DNA of 52,173 nt from Bacteroidales bacterium UBA5382 (lineage in GTDB: Bacteria; Bacteroidota; Bacteroidia; Bacteroidales; Dysgonomonadaceae). The notes under the pieces were generated by a model, which did no database searches, was not told the origin of the DNA, and saw nothing but the letters and a program-made list of their open reading frames with translations. The first letter of the stretch is position 1. Each line of letters begins with the position of its first letter. Where the stretch lies: assembly GCA_002409745.1 (NCBI GenBank), contig DHOU01000014.1, positions 1-52,173 on the forward strand, in the 5' to 3' direction. Shown here one piece after another: positions 34,463-44,109 of the stretch. The position numbers and the translations under genes are program-made.

Positions 34463-34532
34463 TGAAAGATTGGTTTGAATAATCTATTTTATAAATTAAA
34501 ACCATTTCATCTTCGTTTAAATGACCCATATA

Positions 34533-34620
34533 TGTCCGTCTTTAGTATAAGAATGTCCTATAAATGGTTTATATGTGTCCGTTTTTAGTATAAAAGTGTC
34601 CTGTATTTTTTTGGGTGTCC
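34533..34620 (+). promoter_or_regulatory. array of five phased TGTCC half-sites (candidate AraC operator)
   Basis: TGTCC occurs at 34533, 34554, 34576, 34597 and 34616, with spacings of 21, 22, 21 and 19 bp. The first four form two copies of a longer direct repeat, TGTCCGTYTTTAGTATAA followed by TGTCCT. The last half-site ends 13 bp before the TACTTTTG promoter element, so a bound activator would cover the -33 region. Phasing of about two helical turns is the standard arrangement for AraC-family half-sites. Confidence 0.7.
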
Positions 34621-34633
34621 AGGTTGTAGGGTG

Positions 34634-34641
34634 TACTTTTG
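34634..34641 (+). promoter_or_regulatory. promoter of fimbrial operon
   Basis: TACTTTTG matches the Bacteroidales -7 element and directly follows the TGTCC array. Transcription would start near 34648, leaving a leader of about 268 nt before the first fimbrial gene. The lack of a -33 TTTG agrees with activator dependence. Confidence 0.6.
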
Positions 34642-34677
34642 TCGGATTTTATATATAGTTCAATGAATTAAAAAGAA

Positions 34678-34742
34678 TTAAAAAGCTATTTATATTTCTC
34701 ACGAATCGCAAACCAAAATTAAACAGATTCTTAGCTTTTTAA
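34678..34742 (+). other. structured leader of fimbrial mRNA
   Basis: The 11-bp word TTAAAAAGCTA (34678-34688) has a perfect inverse copy TAGCTTTTTAA at 34732-34742. An outer inverted pair, AAGAATTAAAA and TTTTAATTCTT, flanks part of it. The leader can thus form a long AT-rich hairpin. A sixth TGTCC lies at 34781. I find no site-specific recombination repeats around the promoter. Confidence 0.4.
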
Positions 34743-34915
34743 GCTTTATAACTGTTTCTTTTCTTTTAATTCTTATGGTATGTCCGATATGATAAGAAGA
34801 TAATTAAAGTGCTTTAGCGGAACTCGAATAAGGTGTTAAAGGTTTTTTATATCATCCAATTGGCAGAATTTGAAATATTTAGATAGAACAAAGATAATTT
34901 TATTTACAGATAAAC

Positions 34916-35488
34916 ATGAGTAAATCAAAAATACTAATTATGGTGTTTGCGCTGCTGTGTATTAGTAGCGCTTCGGCTCAAAAGGTCGGACTTAAAACAA
35001 ATGTAATAGCCGATGCCACCACTTCGATGAATTTGGCGTTGGAAATCGGAACCGCTCCCAAGAATACGCTGGATTTCTATGTCAGTTACAACCCGTGGGA
35101 GCTGGGAGGAAACAAACTTTTAAAGCACTTGTATATACAACCGGAATATCGATTTTGGTTTTGTGAGAAGTTTGCTGGTTCTTTTTTAGGAGTCCATTTG
35201 CATGGCGGCATTTTTAATCTTTCAGGGATAAAATTGCCGTTTGATTTGTATCAAGGATTGCGGAACCACCGTTATGAAGGGAATTTCATTGGTGGCGGAG
35301 TTTCGTATGGATACCAATGGGTGTTGGGGCGTCATTGGAATTTGGAAGCGAATATCGGGGCCGGGTATGCTTACCTTAATTATGACAAGTACCAATGTGG
35401 TAGCTGTGGTAAGCGCCTCGAGAAAGATAAGGACAAACACTATTTTGGTCCTACAAAAGCAGCGGTAAGTCTTGTGTATATATTTTAA
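34916..35488 (+). CDS. DUF3575 outer-membrane protein of fimbrial operon
   Basis: A 190-aa protein with a signal peptide ending SSASAQ. It matches DUF3575, predicted small outer-membrane beta-barrels: KVGLKTNVIADATTSMNLALEIG, alternating aromatic strands, and a final strand AAVSLVYIF. DUF3575 genes commonly head Bacteroidales fimbrial loci together with DUF3868 genes, as here. A CGSCG pair of cysteines near residue 162 lies in a loop. It is first gene of the operon, 12 bp before the DUF3868 gene. The precise role in pilus assembly is unknown. Confidence 0.85.
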   Translation: MSKSKILIMVFALLCISSASAQKVGLKTNVIADATTSMNLALEIGTAPKNTLDFYVSYNPWELGGNKLLKHLYIQPEYRFWFCEKFAGSFLGVHLHGGIFNLSGIKLPFDLYQGLRNHRYEGNFIGGGVSYGYQWVLGRHWNLEANIGAGYAYLNYDKYQCGSCGKRLEKDKDKHYFGPTKAAVSLVYIF

Positions 35489-35500
35489 AAATTAGAATTG

Positions 35501-36817
35501 ATGAAAAATATATTTATAGTGGGTTTTTTCTTGTTATTTGCAAGCTATTTACAAGGACAAACCATCTCCGATAAAGATGTTCGTGCAGAAAATGTATCGA
35601 TGCAAGTATCCAAAGATGATGCTTTGCATGTCGAAATGAATTTAATTTTGCCGGAAGATATGAAGCTTGAGTCAAACCGGGCTATAACCTTTACGCCGAT
35701 TATACGAAAAGGGAATAACGAAGTATTGCTTGCTCCCGTAACTGTTTATGGGCGGAAGAGATATATTGTATCAAAACGTAACGGACTGATACCTCCGGAC
35801 GAAGACAGAGTGTATCGTCATACCAACAATAAGGAGCAAGTAATTCATTATGCAGCTTCCATATCCTCACAAGCTTGGATGGATGGAGCAGACGTTATAC
35901 TCCAAAAGGATATTTGCGGATGTGGCAACCATTCTCAAGAAATTACATATATGCCATTGACCGGTATAGAATTGCCCGACAAGCTTCCCAGCATCCTTTA
36001 CCTGGCTCCAAAACCGGAAGTCATAAAGCGGCGTGTTCTCAAGGGACAAGCTTATATCGATTTTCCGTTGAACGAAACGGTTATTTATCCTGATTTTCAT
36101 AGAAATGCCATCGAACTTGCTAAAATAGACAGTACGTTAAGAGGATTTGAAATCAGCGAAATACAGTCTATAGCACTGCATGGATACGCGTCACCCGAGG
36201 GAACCTATAAACATAATGCTTTCCTTGCGCAAGGGCGTACACAAGCTTTGAAGGATTATATTATCCGTAAATTCGGAATTTCCAAGTCGATTATCGAAAC
36301 AAATTCTACTCCTGAAGATTGGGATGGATTCATAAAATTAGCGGAGATTTCACAAATAAAAGACCGCGAACGTATTCTTGAGATAGCCCGAAAAGATATC
36401 GATCCGGATGCAAAGGAAGCCGAACTGAAACGTTTGACCGAAGCCTATCAGTATATAAAAACCCATTGGTTGCCGGTACTGCGCCATACCGATTATGAAA
36501 TTGAATATCATTTGCCTTATTATACACCCGAAGAGGCTCGTAAGGTGGTCAAGGATAATCCTTCACAGTTAAGCCTTCGAGAGATGTATGATGCTGCATT
36601 ATTAGCAGGCAAGGGTTCCGAGGAATATTATCAATTGATTGAAACCGCTGTCCTTGTATATCCGGACAGCCCCGAGGCTAATTTAAATGCCGCCGCTGCT
36701 TCGTTGGAACGTGGAAATATAGAAGCTGCTGAAAAATATATGGAGAAAGCAGATATGTCGACCCCGGAAGCGAAAAACAATATGAAATACATCAATATTT
36801 TGAAAGAAAAGCAATGA
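35501..36817 (+). CDS. DUF3868 protein with OmpA-like and repeat regions
   Basis: A 438-aa exported protein. After the signal peptide (ending LQGQT) comes a DUF3868 domain (about 20-155). Next is an OmpA-like segment with IQSIALHGYASPEGTYKHNAFLAQGRTQALKDYI (about 230-265), and a helical TPR-like tail. OmpA-like modules bind peptidoglycan, so it may secure the pilus machinery to the cell wall. The ATG at 35501 is used; the frame could open one codon earlier at a TTG. Its stop overlaps the next gene's start (ATGA). Confidence 0.82.
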   Translation: MKNIFIVGFFLLFASYLQGQTISDKDVRAENVSMQVSKDDALHVEMNLILPEDMKLESNRAITFTPIIRKGNNEVLLAPVTVYGRKRYIVSKRNGLIPPDEDRVYRHTNNKEQVIHYAASISSQAWMDGADVILQKDICGCGNHSQEITYMPLTGIELPDKLPSILYLAPKPEVIKRRVLKGQAYIDFPLNETVIYPDFHRNAIELAKIDSTLRGFEISEIQSIALHGYASPEGTYKHNAFLAQGRTQALKDYIIRKFGISKSIIETNSTPEDWDGFIKLAEISQIKDRERILEIARKDIDPDAKEAELKRLTEAYQYIKTHWLPVLRHTDYEIEYHLPYYTPEEARKVVKDNPSQLSLREMYDAALLAGKGSEEYYQLIETAVLVYPDSPEANLNAAAASLERGNIEAAEKYMEKADMSTPEAKNNMKYINILKEKQ

Positions 36818-37722
36818 TGAAAAATATCTGTAAAATAACATGTGCGGTTCTGTTTTTACTTTTTACATCATCTTGTATAAAGTCGGACTATGATGCGGAA
36901 AACTGCCCGGGACTGTACACCATTACACCTTTGGTTCCTGAAGAATTAAAACAAGGAAGCAGAGAAGTCTTGACGAATGCGAATACTTCTATTCTATATC
37001 CGGATAAATTGTGGCGTAAAACCGAAGTTGGGCCCGACAAGATGTTGGAATTAACCAAAGGAGATTATCAAGCTGTTTCCCTGAAAGGGGAGAATGAAAA
37101 TGTCGGATTGAGCGGAACGGTGGTTACGTTGACATCCGATGAGACGGGTCTGATTAACGATCCAAGCGATTTTGTCGGCGGATACATCGATTTTAATGTC
37201 GAGGGAGGATTGGTCGACTGGGGCATCATCAACTACGACCTGCCTACGTATGTGCAAACCCGCCCATTGGTCATCAAAGTGAAAACGGCAGGTAATAATG
37301 CCGCTTTGGTTAGCGCTATTACCGCTACCGTAGACGGCATCACCCTTTCGCGCGACCTCAAGGATGCATTCGTGGAAGGTGGCCCGCAAGACCGATATGC
37401 GGCATTGAAGCGTGGCTATGTAACTTATACGTTAGGAGAAAAAGATACCGACGGATACTATACCGGTGCACGCCGGTTGTTGGGATTGGATGCTAACGTG
37501 AAGCAAAATTTGGCGCTGACGGTTCACTATCAGGGCGGTGAAGAAAATAACAGAGTGCTGAATTTCGATATAACCTCCGACTTGAGTGGTTTCCATACCA
37601 AAGATATTTTAAAACCTTGGGTGATCAGGATAACCCTTTCGGCAGGAGCTGATTTCTCTGCCACCATCCAAGATTGGGCTGCCGGTCCGGAAGAGTGGAT
37701 CGATGCAACACCTATTCAATGA
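36814..37722 (+). CDS. FimB/Mfa2-family fimbrial anchor lipoprotein
   Basis: A 302-aa lipoprotein (lipobox TSSC, Cys21) followed by DYDAENCPGLYTI, the aspartate/cysteine/proline-rich start seen in FimB/Mfa2 anchors. The two-sandwich body ends with ATIQDWAAGPEEW. Such proteins cap the pilus at the cell surface and limit its length. Unlike the downstream pilins it lacks a T-R processing site at residue 46-55, which fits an anchor that keeps its lipid. It lies 28 bp before the first giant pilin gene. Confidence 0.8.
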   Translation: MMKNICKITCAVLFLLFTSSCIKSDYDAENCPGLYTITPLVPEELKQGSREVLTNANTSILYPDKLWRKTEVGPDKMLELTKGDYQAVSLKGENENVGLSGTVVTLTSDETGLINDPSDFVGGYIDFNVEGGLVDWGIINYDLPTYVQTRPLVIKVKTAGNNAALVSAITATVDGITLSRDLKDAFVEGGPQDRYAALKRGYVTYTLGEKDTDGYYTGARRLLGLDANVKQNLALTVHYQGGEENNRVLNFDITSDLSGFHTKDILKPWVIRITLSAGADFSATIQDWAAGPEEWIDATPIQ

Positions 37723-37750
37723 GTAAATAGAAAACAATAATATATATTAT

Positions 37751-40700
37751 ATGAAAACATCTTTTTTCAAATTTATCTTTTTAAGTACCCTGATAGCTCT
37801 AGCGGCTATCGGTTGTACGAATGATGAAATACATTCGGGAACGGACGACGGCAAAGTTGCTGCGCGTATTTCCGCCGATGTACAGCAAACCAGAGCCACG
37901 AACGCTATTTGGAATGAGAATGACGCCATTGGGGTAGCCATGATTAATCCTAAAACATCGGGTGTCATCGATCCGTATCGTAATTATGGGTACACGACTT
38001 CCGGTGACGGACAGTTTTCCCCTATCGATGCCGGGCATATCATTTATTTCCCGACAAATGATGAGGAAGTGACATTCCGGTCGTACTATCCTTATAAAAA
38101 GGATTTGTCCCCGGAATTAGTGATTCCTGTATCCACCAAAGATCAAACGGCCTTAGCGGATATCGACCTGATGACGGCAGAACATCTTTCGGGAACTTCC
38201 ACAAAAGATCCGAATGTGAAACTGCATTTCCACCATCGCCTTGCCAAGGTGGTCGTTAATCTGTCTGCCGATGGCCCGCGAGAGTCGATTCTCAATGGAG
38301 CTAAATTGGTGATGAAAGGATTGAAGACCGACGCAACCTATAACTTGTTGTACGAAGAATTAAAAGTCAACGATGCTTCAGGGGCGGATGTAAGTATTCC
38401 CGTGAGCAGCGCGAAAAGCGAAGCGATTGTATTACCGAGAGCGGCCGGCGCAGGAGTGAGTTTTGAAATCACGACGCCTGACGGAGGTAAATATACCGCC
38501 GCTATGGGCAGCGACCTTGAATTGAAAGCGGGGTATGTTCATACCTTTAATATCCGTTTGAAATCTCCTGCCGAAATCAGCGCAACCATCGAGCCGTGGA
38601 CTGAAGGCCCCACGCGTCGTTATGACGTTATCCGTGTAGTGACCGGATTGGAAGAAACCAAAGGCTTTGCTACCGGCAATGTATTGGATCTGTTTCTGAA
38701 AGACGGTAACGCAACCGATTTCAGTCTCTTGAATAAGTTTACTTATAATGGAACCCTATGGACACCTGATGCTCCCGTATATTGGGAAAGCATTGCCGGC
38801 GACCCGGTGGCGTTCCGCGGAGCTACCGTAATAGACAAGGCGTTGAACAGTACTCAAATGGATGATATCCTTATCTCCAAAGATGTCGATGTAAAAGCTT
38901 ACACCGGGGTGAACCTCGAGATGGAACACGCCGGCTCGAAGGTGACCATTCAATTGCAATCTTCCGATGGAACGTATACGGCTACCGATCTGAAAAACGC
39001 GACGGTGGTTCTTCCCGATTATCTCAACGCCGGTTCTTATAACGATAAAGGAGAATTTGTTCCGGGAACTACCCGAGGCAATATCACGCCCGAAAATAAT
39101 GTGGCTGTTTTCCCGCCGCAAACCATCGCGAACGGAAAGAACATCCTTACCATTGCCATCAATGGCCGTACGTATGAAGTGAAAGCGGAAGAAGCCGCCG
39201 GATTCGTTTATGAAAGAGCTACGGCCTATACGCTGATTGCCGATGTGCGCAAGGCGAAAGTCGAAATGAGCGCCGTCATCAAACCATGGGAGGAAAAAAC
39301 GGTAGAATTTAAAGAAGTTCGCGTAGGATCGGCCGACTTGGGTAAAAACGAAGGCGACCTGCAAGACAAGGACGCGCTATATCTCTTTACCGGCGATGAC
39401 ACGAATCGCGCCTCATTACCCGGAGCCTTTATGTATGATAAAGCTACCGATAAGTGGATCTATAATGGCGCTTCGGCTCCCCTCTATTGGGAAGATATTA
39501 CCGATAAGGGCCATATCTATGCATCCATCACCCGTCCGGCCATTACTACGGCGGAAGGAAATAACCAGTCGGCCGATTATATTACAGCGACGCCCATTGT
39601 AAACAAGGGCGGAACCGACAATACGGCCATCAATTTCAAATTGTCGCACCAAGTAGCGAAAGTCAACGTATTGCTTCGTTCCAAAACGTACGAAGAAAAT
39701 AAGCTGTTGAATGCAAATGTATCTCTCCCCAATTATGCCATTGGTGGACGCTTGGATAAAGGAGTGTATGTTCCCGGAACTGAAAAAGGCTCCATCATGC
39801 TTGCCAAACCTGAGAAAACAGGAACCGGTGCGGAAGTAACCTACAATACCGCATCGTATCTGCAACCGCAAACCATTGTGCAAGGTAAGGGCCTTGTAAC
39901 GGTGGAAATCGAAGGACGTACCTACACGGTGAAGCCTGAGGATATAAAGGCTCCCGGCGTACCTGCCGACATCATCTATGAAGCGGGGAAGGTAACGAAT
40001 CTCATTATCACCGTGGAAAAGACCGGCTTAAGCGTAAGCGTAGAAGTAACGGGATGGACCGAATTGCCGGCGCTGGAATTTGAAGCGCTGTTCTTCTCGG
40101 TAAGCAATCAAGCTTCTACGGGATTTGAGAACAACGATTTGATCAAGTTCTACAAGTTGGCTTCAGACGGAGCTTCCGTCGATGGAGAGACCAATGTATA
40201 TAAATATGCAGGCGGGCCTGATCACGGAACGCTGAGTGCAACCGGTACTCCCTGGTATAGGGATGATTTTCAGACCGGGAATTTGATTGCAGCTGTTTAC
40301 CCGTCTTCTGCTCCCCTTTTAGCAAACGGAGCAACGACCTTTGAATGGACTGCTAAGAACGCCGGAGTAACCAATGCCCACGCCGACGATATCATGGTAG
40401 CGGCTCCTGTGGCAGATCGTAATTTAGGCGAAATTCAGGCTAACGGAAATGTCGCTTTTGAATTCAAGCACGTATTGAGTAAAGTAAGCATCAATCTTAT
40501 TGCCGGAGAAGGATTCACGCCTCAGGAGGTGGCTCAGAGCTTGGTGAAAATGAACAACTATAAATTATCCGGAACGGTAGATGTAATAAACGGAATAGCT
40601 ACTCCGAAAGCGGATGTGACGCCCGGGTTCAGCCCCTTCAAACTCGATAAAGTATATGCTGTGGATGGTAATAAAACGGTGGTATCGAGCTACGAAACGT

Positions 40701-40912
40701 TTGTGATGCCGCAAACCATCTCGGCCAACACCGTGATGGTATCGGTGACACTCAACGGCGCTGTTTTCCAAGCTAAGCTTGACGTAAATAAACTGTTTGC
40801 CGCAGGTGCGCACAATATGCTCAACCTTACACTCAACAAAACAGGAGTGGTTCTTACAGCCTCTATCGTGGATTGGAACAAAGAACCAGATACCAATATT
40901 GATTTACATTAA
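37751..40912 (+). CDS. giant fimbrillin with four tandem fimbrillin modules (A)
   Basis: A 1053-aa lipoprotein precursor (Cys22 in AAIGC) with a candidate maturation site at R48 (QQTRAT). The body consists of four consecutive Mfa-like modules. Each ends in a strand with a fixed Trp: W283 (ATIEPW), W513 (AVIKPW), W769 (VEVTGW) and W1042 (ASIVDW). Modules share internal landmarks: a PVYWE/PLYWE or TPWYRDD segment, an ADxDLM or DDIM/DDIL segment, an F-x-H/HAGSKV strand, and a MPQT/LQPQT/FPPQT loop. Usual fimbrillins have one such unit (about 300-450 aa). It is a paralogue of the next gene, module for module. Likely a major or length-giving pilus subunit; assembly mode is inference. Confidence 0.85.
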   Translation: MKTSFFKFIFLSTLIALAAIGCTNDEIHSGTDDGKVAARISADVQQTRATNAIWNENDAIGVAMINPKTSGVIDPYRNYGYTTSGDGQFSPIDAGHIIYFPTNDEEVTFRSYYPYKKDLSPELVIPVSTKDQTALADIDLMTAEHLSGTSTKDPNVKLHFHHRLAKVVVNLSADGPRESILNGAKLVMKGLKTDATYNLLYEELKVNDASGADVSIPVSSAKSEAIVLPRAAGAGVSFEITTPDGGKYTAAMGSDLELKAGYVHTFNIRLKSPAEISATIEPWTEGPTRRYDVIRVVTGLEETKGFATGNVLDLFLKDGNATDFSLLNKFTYNGTLWTPDAPVYWESIAGDPVAFRGATVIDKALNSTQMDDILISKDVDVKAYTGVNLEMEHAGSKVTIQLQSSDGTYTATDLKNATVVLPDYLNAGSYNDKGEFVPGTTRGNITPENNVAVFPPQTIANGKNILTIAINGRTYEVKAEEAAGFVYERATAYTLIADVRKAKVEMSAVIKPWEEKTVEFKEVRVGSADLGKNEGDLQDKDALYLFTGDDTNRASLPGAFMYDKATDKWIYNGASAPLYWEDITDKGHIYASITRPAITTAEGNNQSADYITATPIVNKGGTDNTAINFKLSHQVAKVNVLLRSKTYEENKLLNANVSLPNYAIGGRLDKGVYVPGTEKGSIMLAKPEKTGTGAEVTYNTASYLQPQTIVQGKGLVTVEIEGRTYTVKPEDIKAPGVPADIIYEAGKVTNLIITVEKTGLSVSVEVTGWTELPALEFEALFFSVSNQASTGFENNDLIKFYKLASDGASVDGETNVYKYAGGPDHGTLSATGTPWYRDDFQTGNLIAAVYPSSAPLLANGATTFEWTAKNAGVTNAHADDIMVAAPVADRNLGEIQANGNVAFEFKHVLSKVSINLIAGEGFTPQEVAQSLVKMNNYKLSGTVDVINGIATPKADVTPGFSPFKLDKVYAVDGNKTVVSSYETFVMPQTISANTVMVSVTLNGAVFQAKLDVNKLFAAGAHNMLNLTLNKTGVVLTASIVDWNKEPDTNIDLH

Positions 40913-40946
40913 TTATATCGAGCAACTTATCTAATTTTAATCAGAT

Positions 40947-43900
40947 ATGAAATATATATTTAAATATTTACTGGCCGGCGTACTCTTGACGGTACTGGCT
41001 GTGGCCTGTACTTCCGAAGATTTCCAATCGCCGACAAATAATGACGAAGATGCCGTGATTATCTCGGCGGGAGTCAACATGGGCACCATGACCTCCAAAT
41101 CGACTACCCGTGCGGCAGATGCTGCATGGGAAGCGAATGACCATATCGGTATCACCATGCTGAGTACGGCGGCTATACCGACTGTGGTAAACGAATACAA
41201 AAATCGCGACTATGTAACGGAAGGCACCGGATCGTTCACTTCAAATCCTGAGAATAATAAAATGTATTATCCTACCGATGGCAGTGATGTTACATTTAAA
41301 GCCTATTATCCTTATAAAGGGTTGGGCGCTTATCCTACCTATCCGGTGAATGTTTCTGGACAGTCGGATATTGCCGGGTTGGACCTGATGACAGCGGTGC
41401 ATAAAAATGCAGATGAATCTACAGCGAACAGCAAGGACAAAAAAGAAGCTCATTTGGTATTTTACCATCGGTTAGCGATGGCTATTGTAAATGTGAAAAC
41501 CGATACGGGAAGTCCTATCGACTTAACCGGCGCCAAGTTGGCTGTTAAAGGGCTGAAAACCACAGGTAACTATGATTTGATTACCGATACATGGTTGAAT
41601 AAAGAGAATGTACAGGATATCAATATTCCTTTGGGCGCTAATAATACGGGGCGTGCCATTTTGCTTCCCCGCGAAGCCGGTGAAGGCGTTACCTTTGAAG
41701 TAACTACTAAAAACGGCGGAGTATATACTGCGGCATTGGATAAAGACCTCGAACTGAAGAGCGGATCTAAATATACATTCAACCTGACATTGAAAACAAC
41801 TCCGGCTTTAATTACGGCCAGTATCGAAGATTGGGTCGGTGTTCCTGCCAGAGGTTACGATGTAATCCATGTGGTGACCACGCAAGGCGTGAATGAAGGC
41901 TTTAAACAAAACGATCAATTAAAACTTTATATTAAAGATAATGGGGATTCCGATTATGCTTATAGCAAAGGCGGCACATTCACGTTTGATGGCACGAAGT
42001 GGGGAATTGCCACTCCTATTTATTGGGAGAACTTGATCGGTCCCACTGATTTTCGGGCAACGTCGGTTTTCGCTGGAAAATTGAATAATACCCAAATGGA
42101 TGATTATCTTGTGGGTGAAACCCCAGGAGTTGATTTATACCAAGGAGTTCATCTGGATATGAAACACGCTGGAACGAAAGTTACCGTGAAGTTGAGCAGT
42201 AGCGACGGTACCTATTCTGCAACGGATTTAGAAAACGCTACGGTTACTTTACCGGGATATTTGAATAACGGTTTGTTGAATCCTACCACAGGTGAGTACT
42301 CTGTGGGGGCAAGTACAGGCAATATTATCCCGGAGAAACAGGGAACTGGCAATCCGAAAGATCGAGTGGCTATTTTCCCCGCCCAAATCATCGTGGCTAA
42401 CGCTACCTTGGTAAAAGTCGTTATCAACGAACATACGTATGAAGTGAAAGATGCCTCCGCGTTTACTTACGAACAAGGGAAGCATCATGTGATCACATTG
42501 AACATTCAAAAATCCGGCATACAGATTACGACTAAAGTGATTGACTGGATACAGGGACAAAAATTGACTAAAAACGTTACTATTGGAAGTGCAACTTTAG
42601 GTGCCAATTCCGATAATTTACTAGCCAAAGATGAACTTTACCTTTATACGGACAGTAAACAAGAAGGTATTTTCACTTATAATGCAACTACTAAAGAATG
42701 GAATGCTAATTCTCCGATATACTGGGAAAATATATCCGGTACAGGCAAGCTTTATGCGTCTATTACTCGCCCAGAAGTGAATAATACTTCAACTTACAAC
42801 CAGTCGAAGGATTATATCACCGCTGAGCCAATCCTCAACCATGGTGGCGTAGGTAATACGGCTATTCATTTCGAAATGAAGCATCGTGTGGCTAAAGTCA
42901 ATGTTAAGTTAGCATCTAAAAATACTGAATTAGCTGCTAAACTAAAAGATGCGGAAGTGACGCTTCCGAATTATGAAATCGGCGGGACAATGGCCAATGG
43001 GGTATATACTCTTGGAACCAATACCGGTACGATTACTGTTGGACCTCTCAATGCTTCTGCGGAAGCTTCCGCTTACTTGCAGCCGCAATCCATCACGACC
43101 GGGGCTACCGTAGCTGTTGTAAAAGTAGCAGGACGCACGTATAACGTGAAATTCGGCGAGAATGTGGAATACAAGGAAGGGTATTATACGAATTTGACTA
43201 TCAATATTGAACCCTCTGAAGTGAAAGTATCGGTGAACGTTGCTGAGTGGGGAGAAATCAATCATAGCATTGCTCTTTCTTTCTCATCCACGGATGCATC
43301 CGCAAGCGGTTTTAAAGATGATGATAAGATCAAGTTCTATAAATTAGGAACAGGAAGCACTGTGGCGGGTAATACAGATTATATCTATAGCGGTGATGTG
43401 AATAGCGGTTCGCTGTCATCCAACACTCCTTGGTACCGGGATGATTTCCAAACAGGAGATAAGATTACCGCTGTATTCCCTGCGGATAAATCTAATTTGA
43501 CATCGGGAAATACCTTTAACTGGACAAGTAAGAGTAGTGGGGAAACCAACGATCGTAAGGATGATATTCTGGTTGCCGCTCCCGATGCAAATAACGGTGT
43601 GATAAAAGAGGGAAGCGCCAATGTTTCGCTTCATTTTAAACACATGCTTAGCAAGGTGACCGTGAATATATTTAGAGGTGAAGGTTTTACGGAAGCGGAA
43701 TTCAATTCTCTTCCCGGCATCAGTCTCCGTAATTTTAAACTGAGCGGATCAGTGGATGTCGCTGCCGGAACTGCTACGGCTACCGGATCGGCTACGGACT
43801 CATTTGTGCCGACCAAATTGACAGAATCTAACACGGTACAGAATTTTGGAAAAGCCGTTGCCAGCTACGAAGCGTTTATCATGCCTCAAATAATTGGAAC

Positions 43901-44093
43901 TACGGGGACCAAGACCGCGATTGTCGGTGTTGTATTGAATAAACAGACTTATTTGGCGGAGATAGAAAGCTATGACTTCAAGGCGGGTGAAAACCACGTG
44001 TTCAATATCACTTTAAAGAAGACCGGCCTGATATTTAGCGCTACGGTTGCTCCCTGGCAAAACGGAACAGGAGGAAGTATCGTAATAGAATAA
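40947..44093 (+). CDS. giant fimbrillin with four tandem fimbrillin modules (B)
   Basis: A 1048-aa lipoprotein precursor (Cys21 in LAVAC) with a candidate Arg maturation site R55 (STTRAAD). Like its upstream neighbour it has four modules ending in fixed Trp residues: W296 (ASIEDW), W534 (TKVIDW), W768 (VNVAEW) and W1037 (ATVAPW). The fourth modules of the two proteins are especially alike (both have TPWYRDDFQTG). The pair therefore came from duplication of a complete four-module gene, not separate module growth. It lies 34 bp after gene A and 16 bp before the next fimbrillin gene. Confidence 0.85.
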   Translation: MKYIFKYLLAGVLLTVLAVACTSEDFQSPTNNDEDAVIISAGVNMGTMTSKSTTRAADAAWEANDHIGITMLSTAAIPTVVNEYKNRDYVTEGTGSFTSNPENNKMYYPTDGSDVTFKAYYPYKGLGAYPTYPVNVSGQSDIAGLDLMTAVHKNADESTANSKDKKEAHLVFYHRLAMAIVNVKTDTGSPIDLTGAKLAVKGLKTTGNYDLITDTWLNKENVQDINIPLGANNTGRAILLPREAGEGVTFEVTTKNGGVYTAALDKDLELKSGSKYTFNLTLKTTPALITASIEDWVGVPARGYDVIHVVTTQGVNEGFKQNDQLKLYIKDNGDSDYAYSKGGTFTFDGTKWGIATPIYWENLIGPTDFRATSVFAGKLNNTQMDDYLVGETPGVDLYQGVHLDMKHAGTKVTVKLSSSDGTYSATDLENATVTLPGYLNNGLLNPTTGEYSVGASTGNIIPEKQGTGNPKDRVAIFPAQIIVANATLVKVVINEHTYEVKDASAFTYEQGKHHVITLNIQKSGIQITTKVIDWIQGQKLTKNVTIGSATLGANSDNLLAKDELYLYTDSKQEGIFTYNATTKEWNANSPIYWENISGTGKLYASITRPEVNNTSTYNQSKDYITAEPILNHGGVGNTAIHFEMKHRVAKVNVKLASKNTELAAKLKDAEVTLPNYEIGGTMANGVYTLGTNTGTITVGPLNASAEASAYLQPQSITTGATVAVVKVAGRTYNVKFGENVEYKEGYYTNLTINIEPSEVKVSVNVAEWGEINHSIALSFSSTDASASGFKDDDKIKFYKLGTGSTVAGNTDYIYSGDVNSGSLSSNTPWYRDDFQTGDKITAVFPADKSNLTSGNTFNWTSKSSGETNDRKDDILVAAPDANNGVIKEGSANVSLHFKHMLSKVTVNIFRGEGFTEAEFNSLPGISLRNFKLSGSVDVAAGTATATGSATDSFVPTKLTESNTVQNFGKAVASYEAFIMPQIIGTTGTKTAIVGVVLNKQTYLAEIESYDFKAGENHVFNITLKKTGLIFSATVAPWQNGTGGSIVIE

Positions 44094-44109
44094 TTCATAA
44101 ACTTTCGAT

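Noticed and set aside
34463..34915. Invertible promoter controlling fimbriae
   Set aside because: Bacteroidales surface loci often use invertible promoters, but the inverted repeats seen lie downstream of the promoter and do not flank it, and no invertase gene is close.
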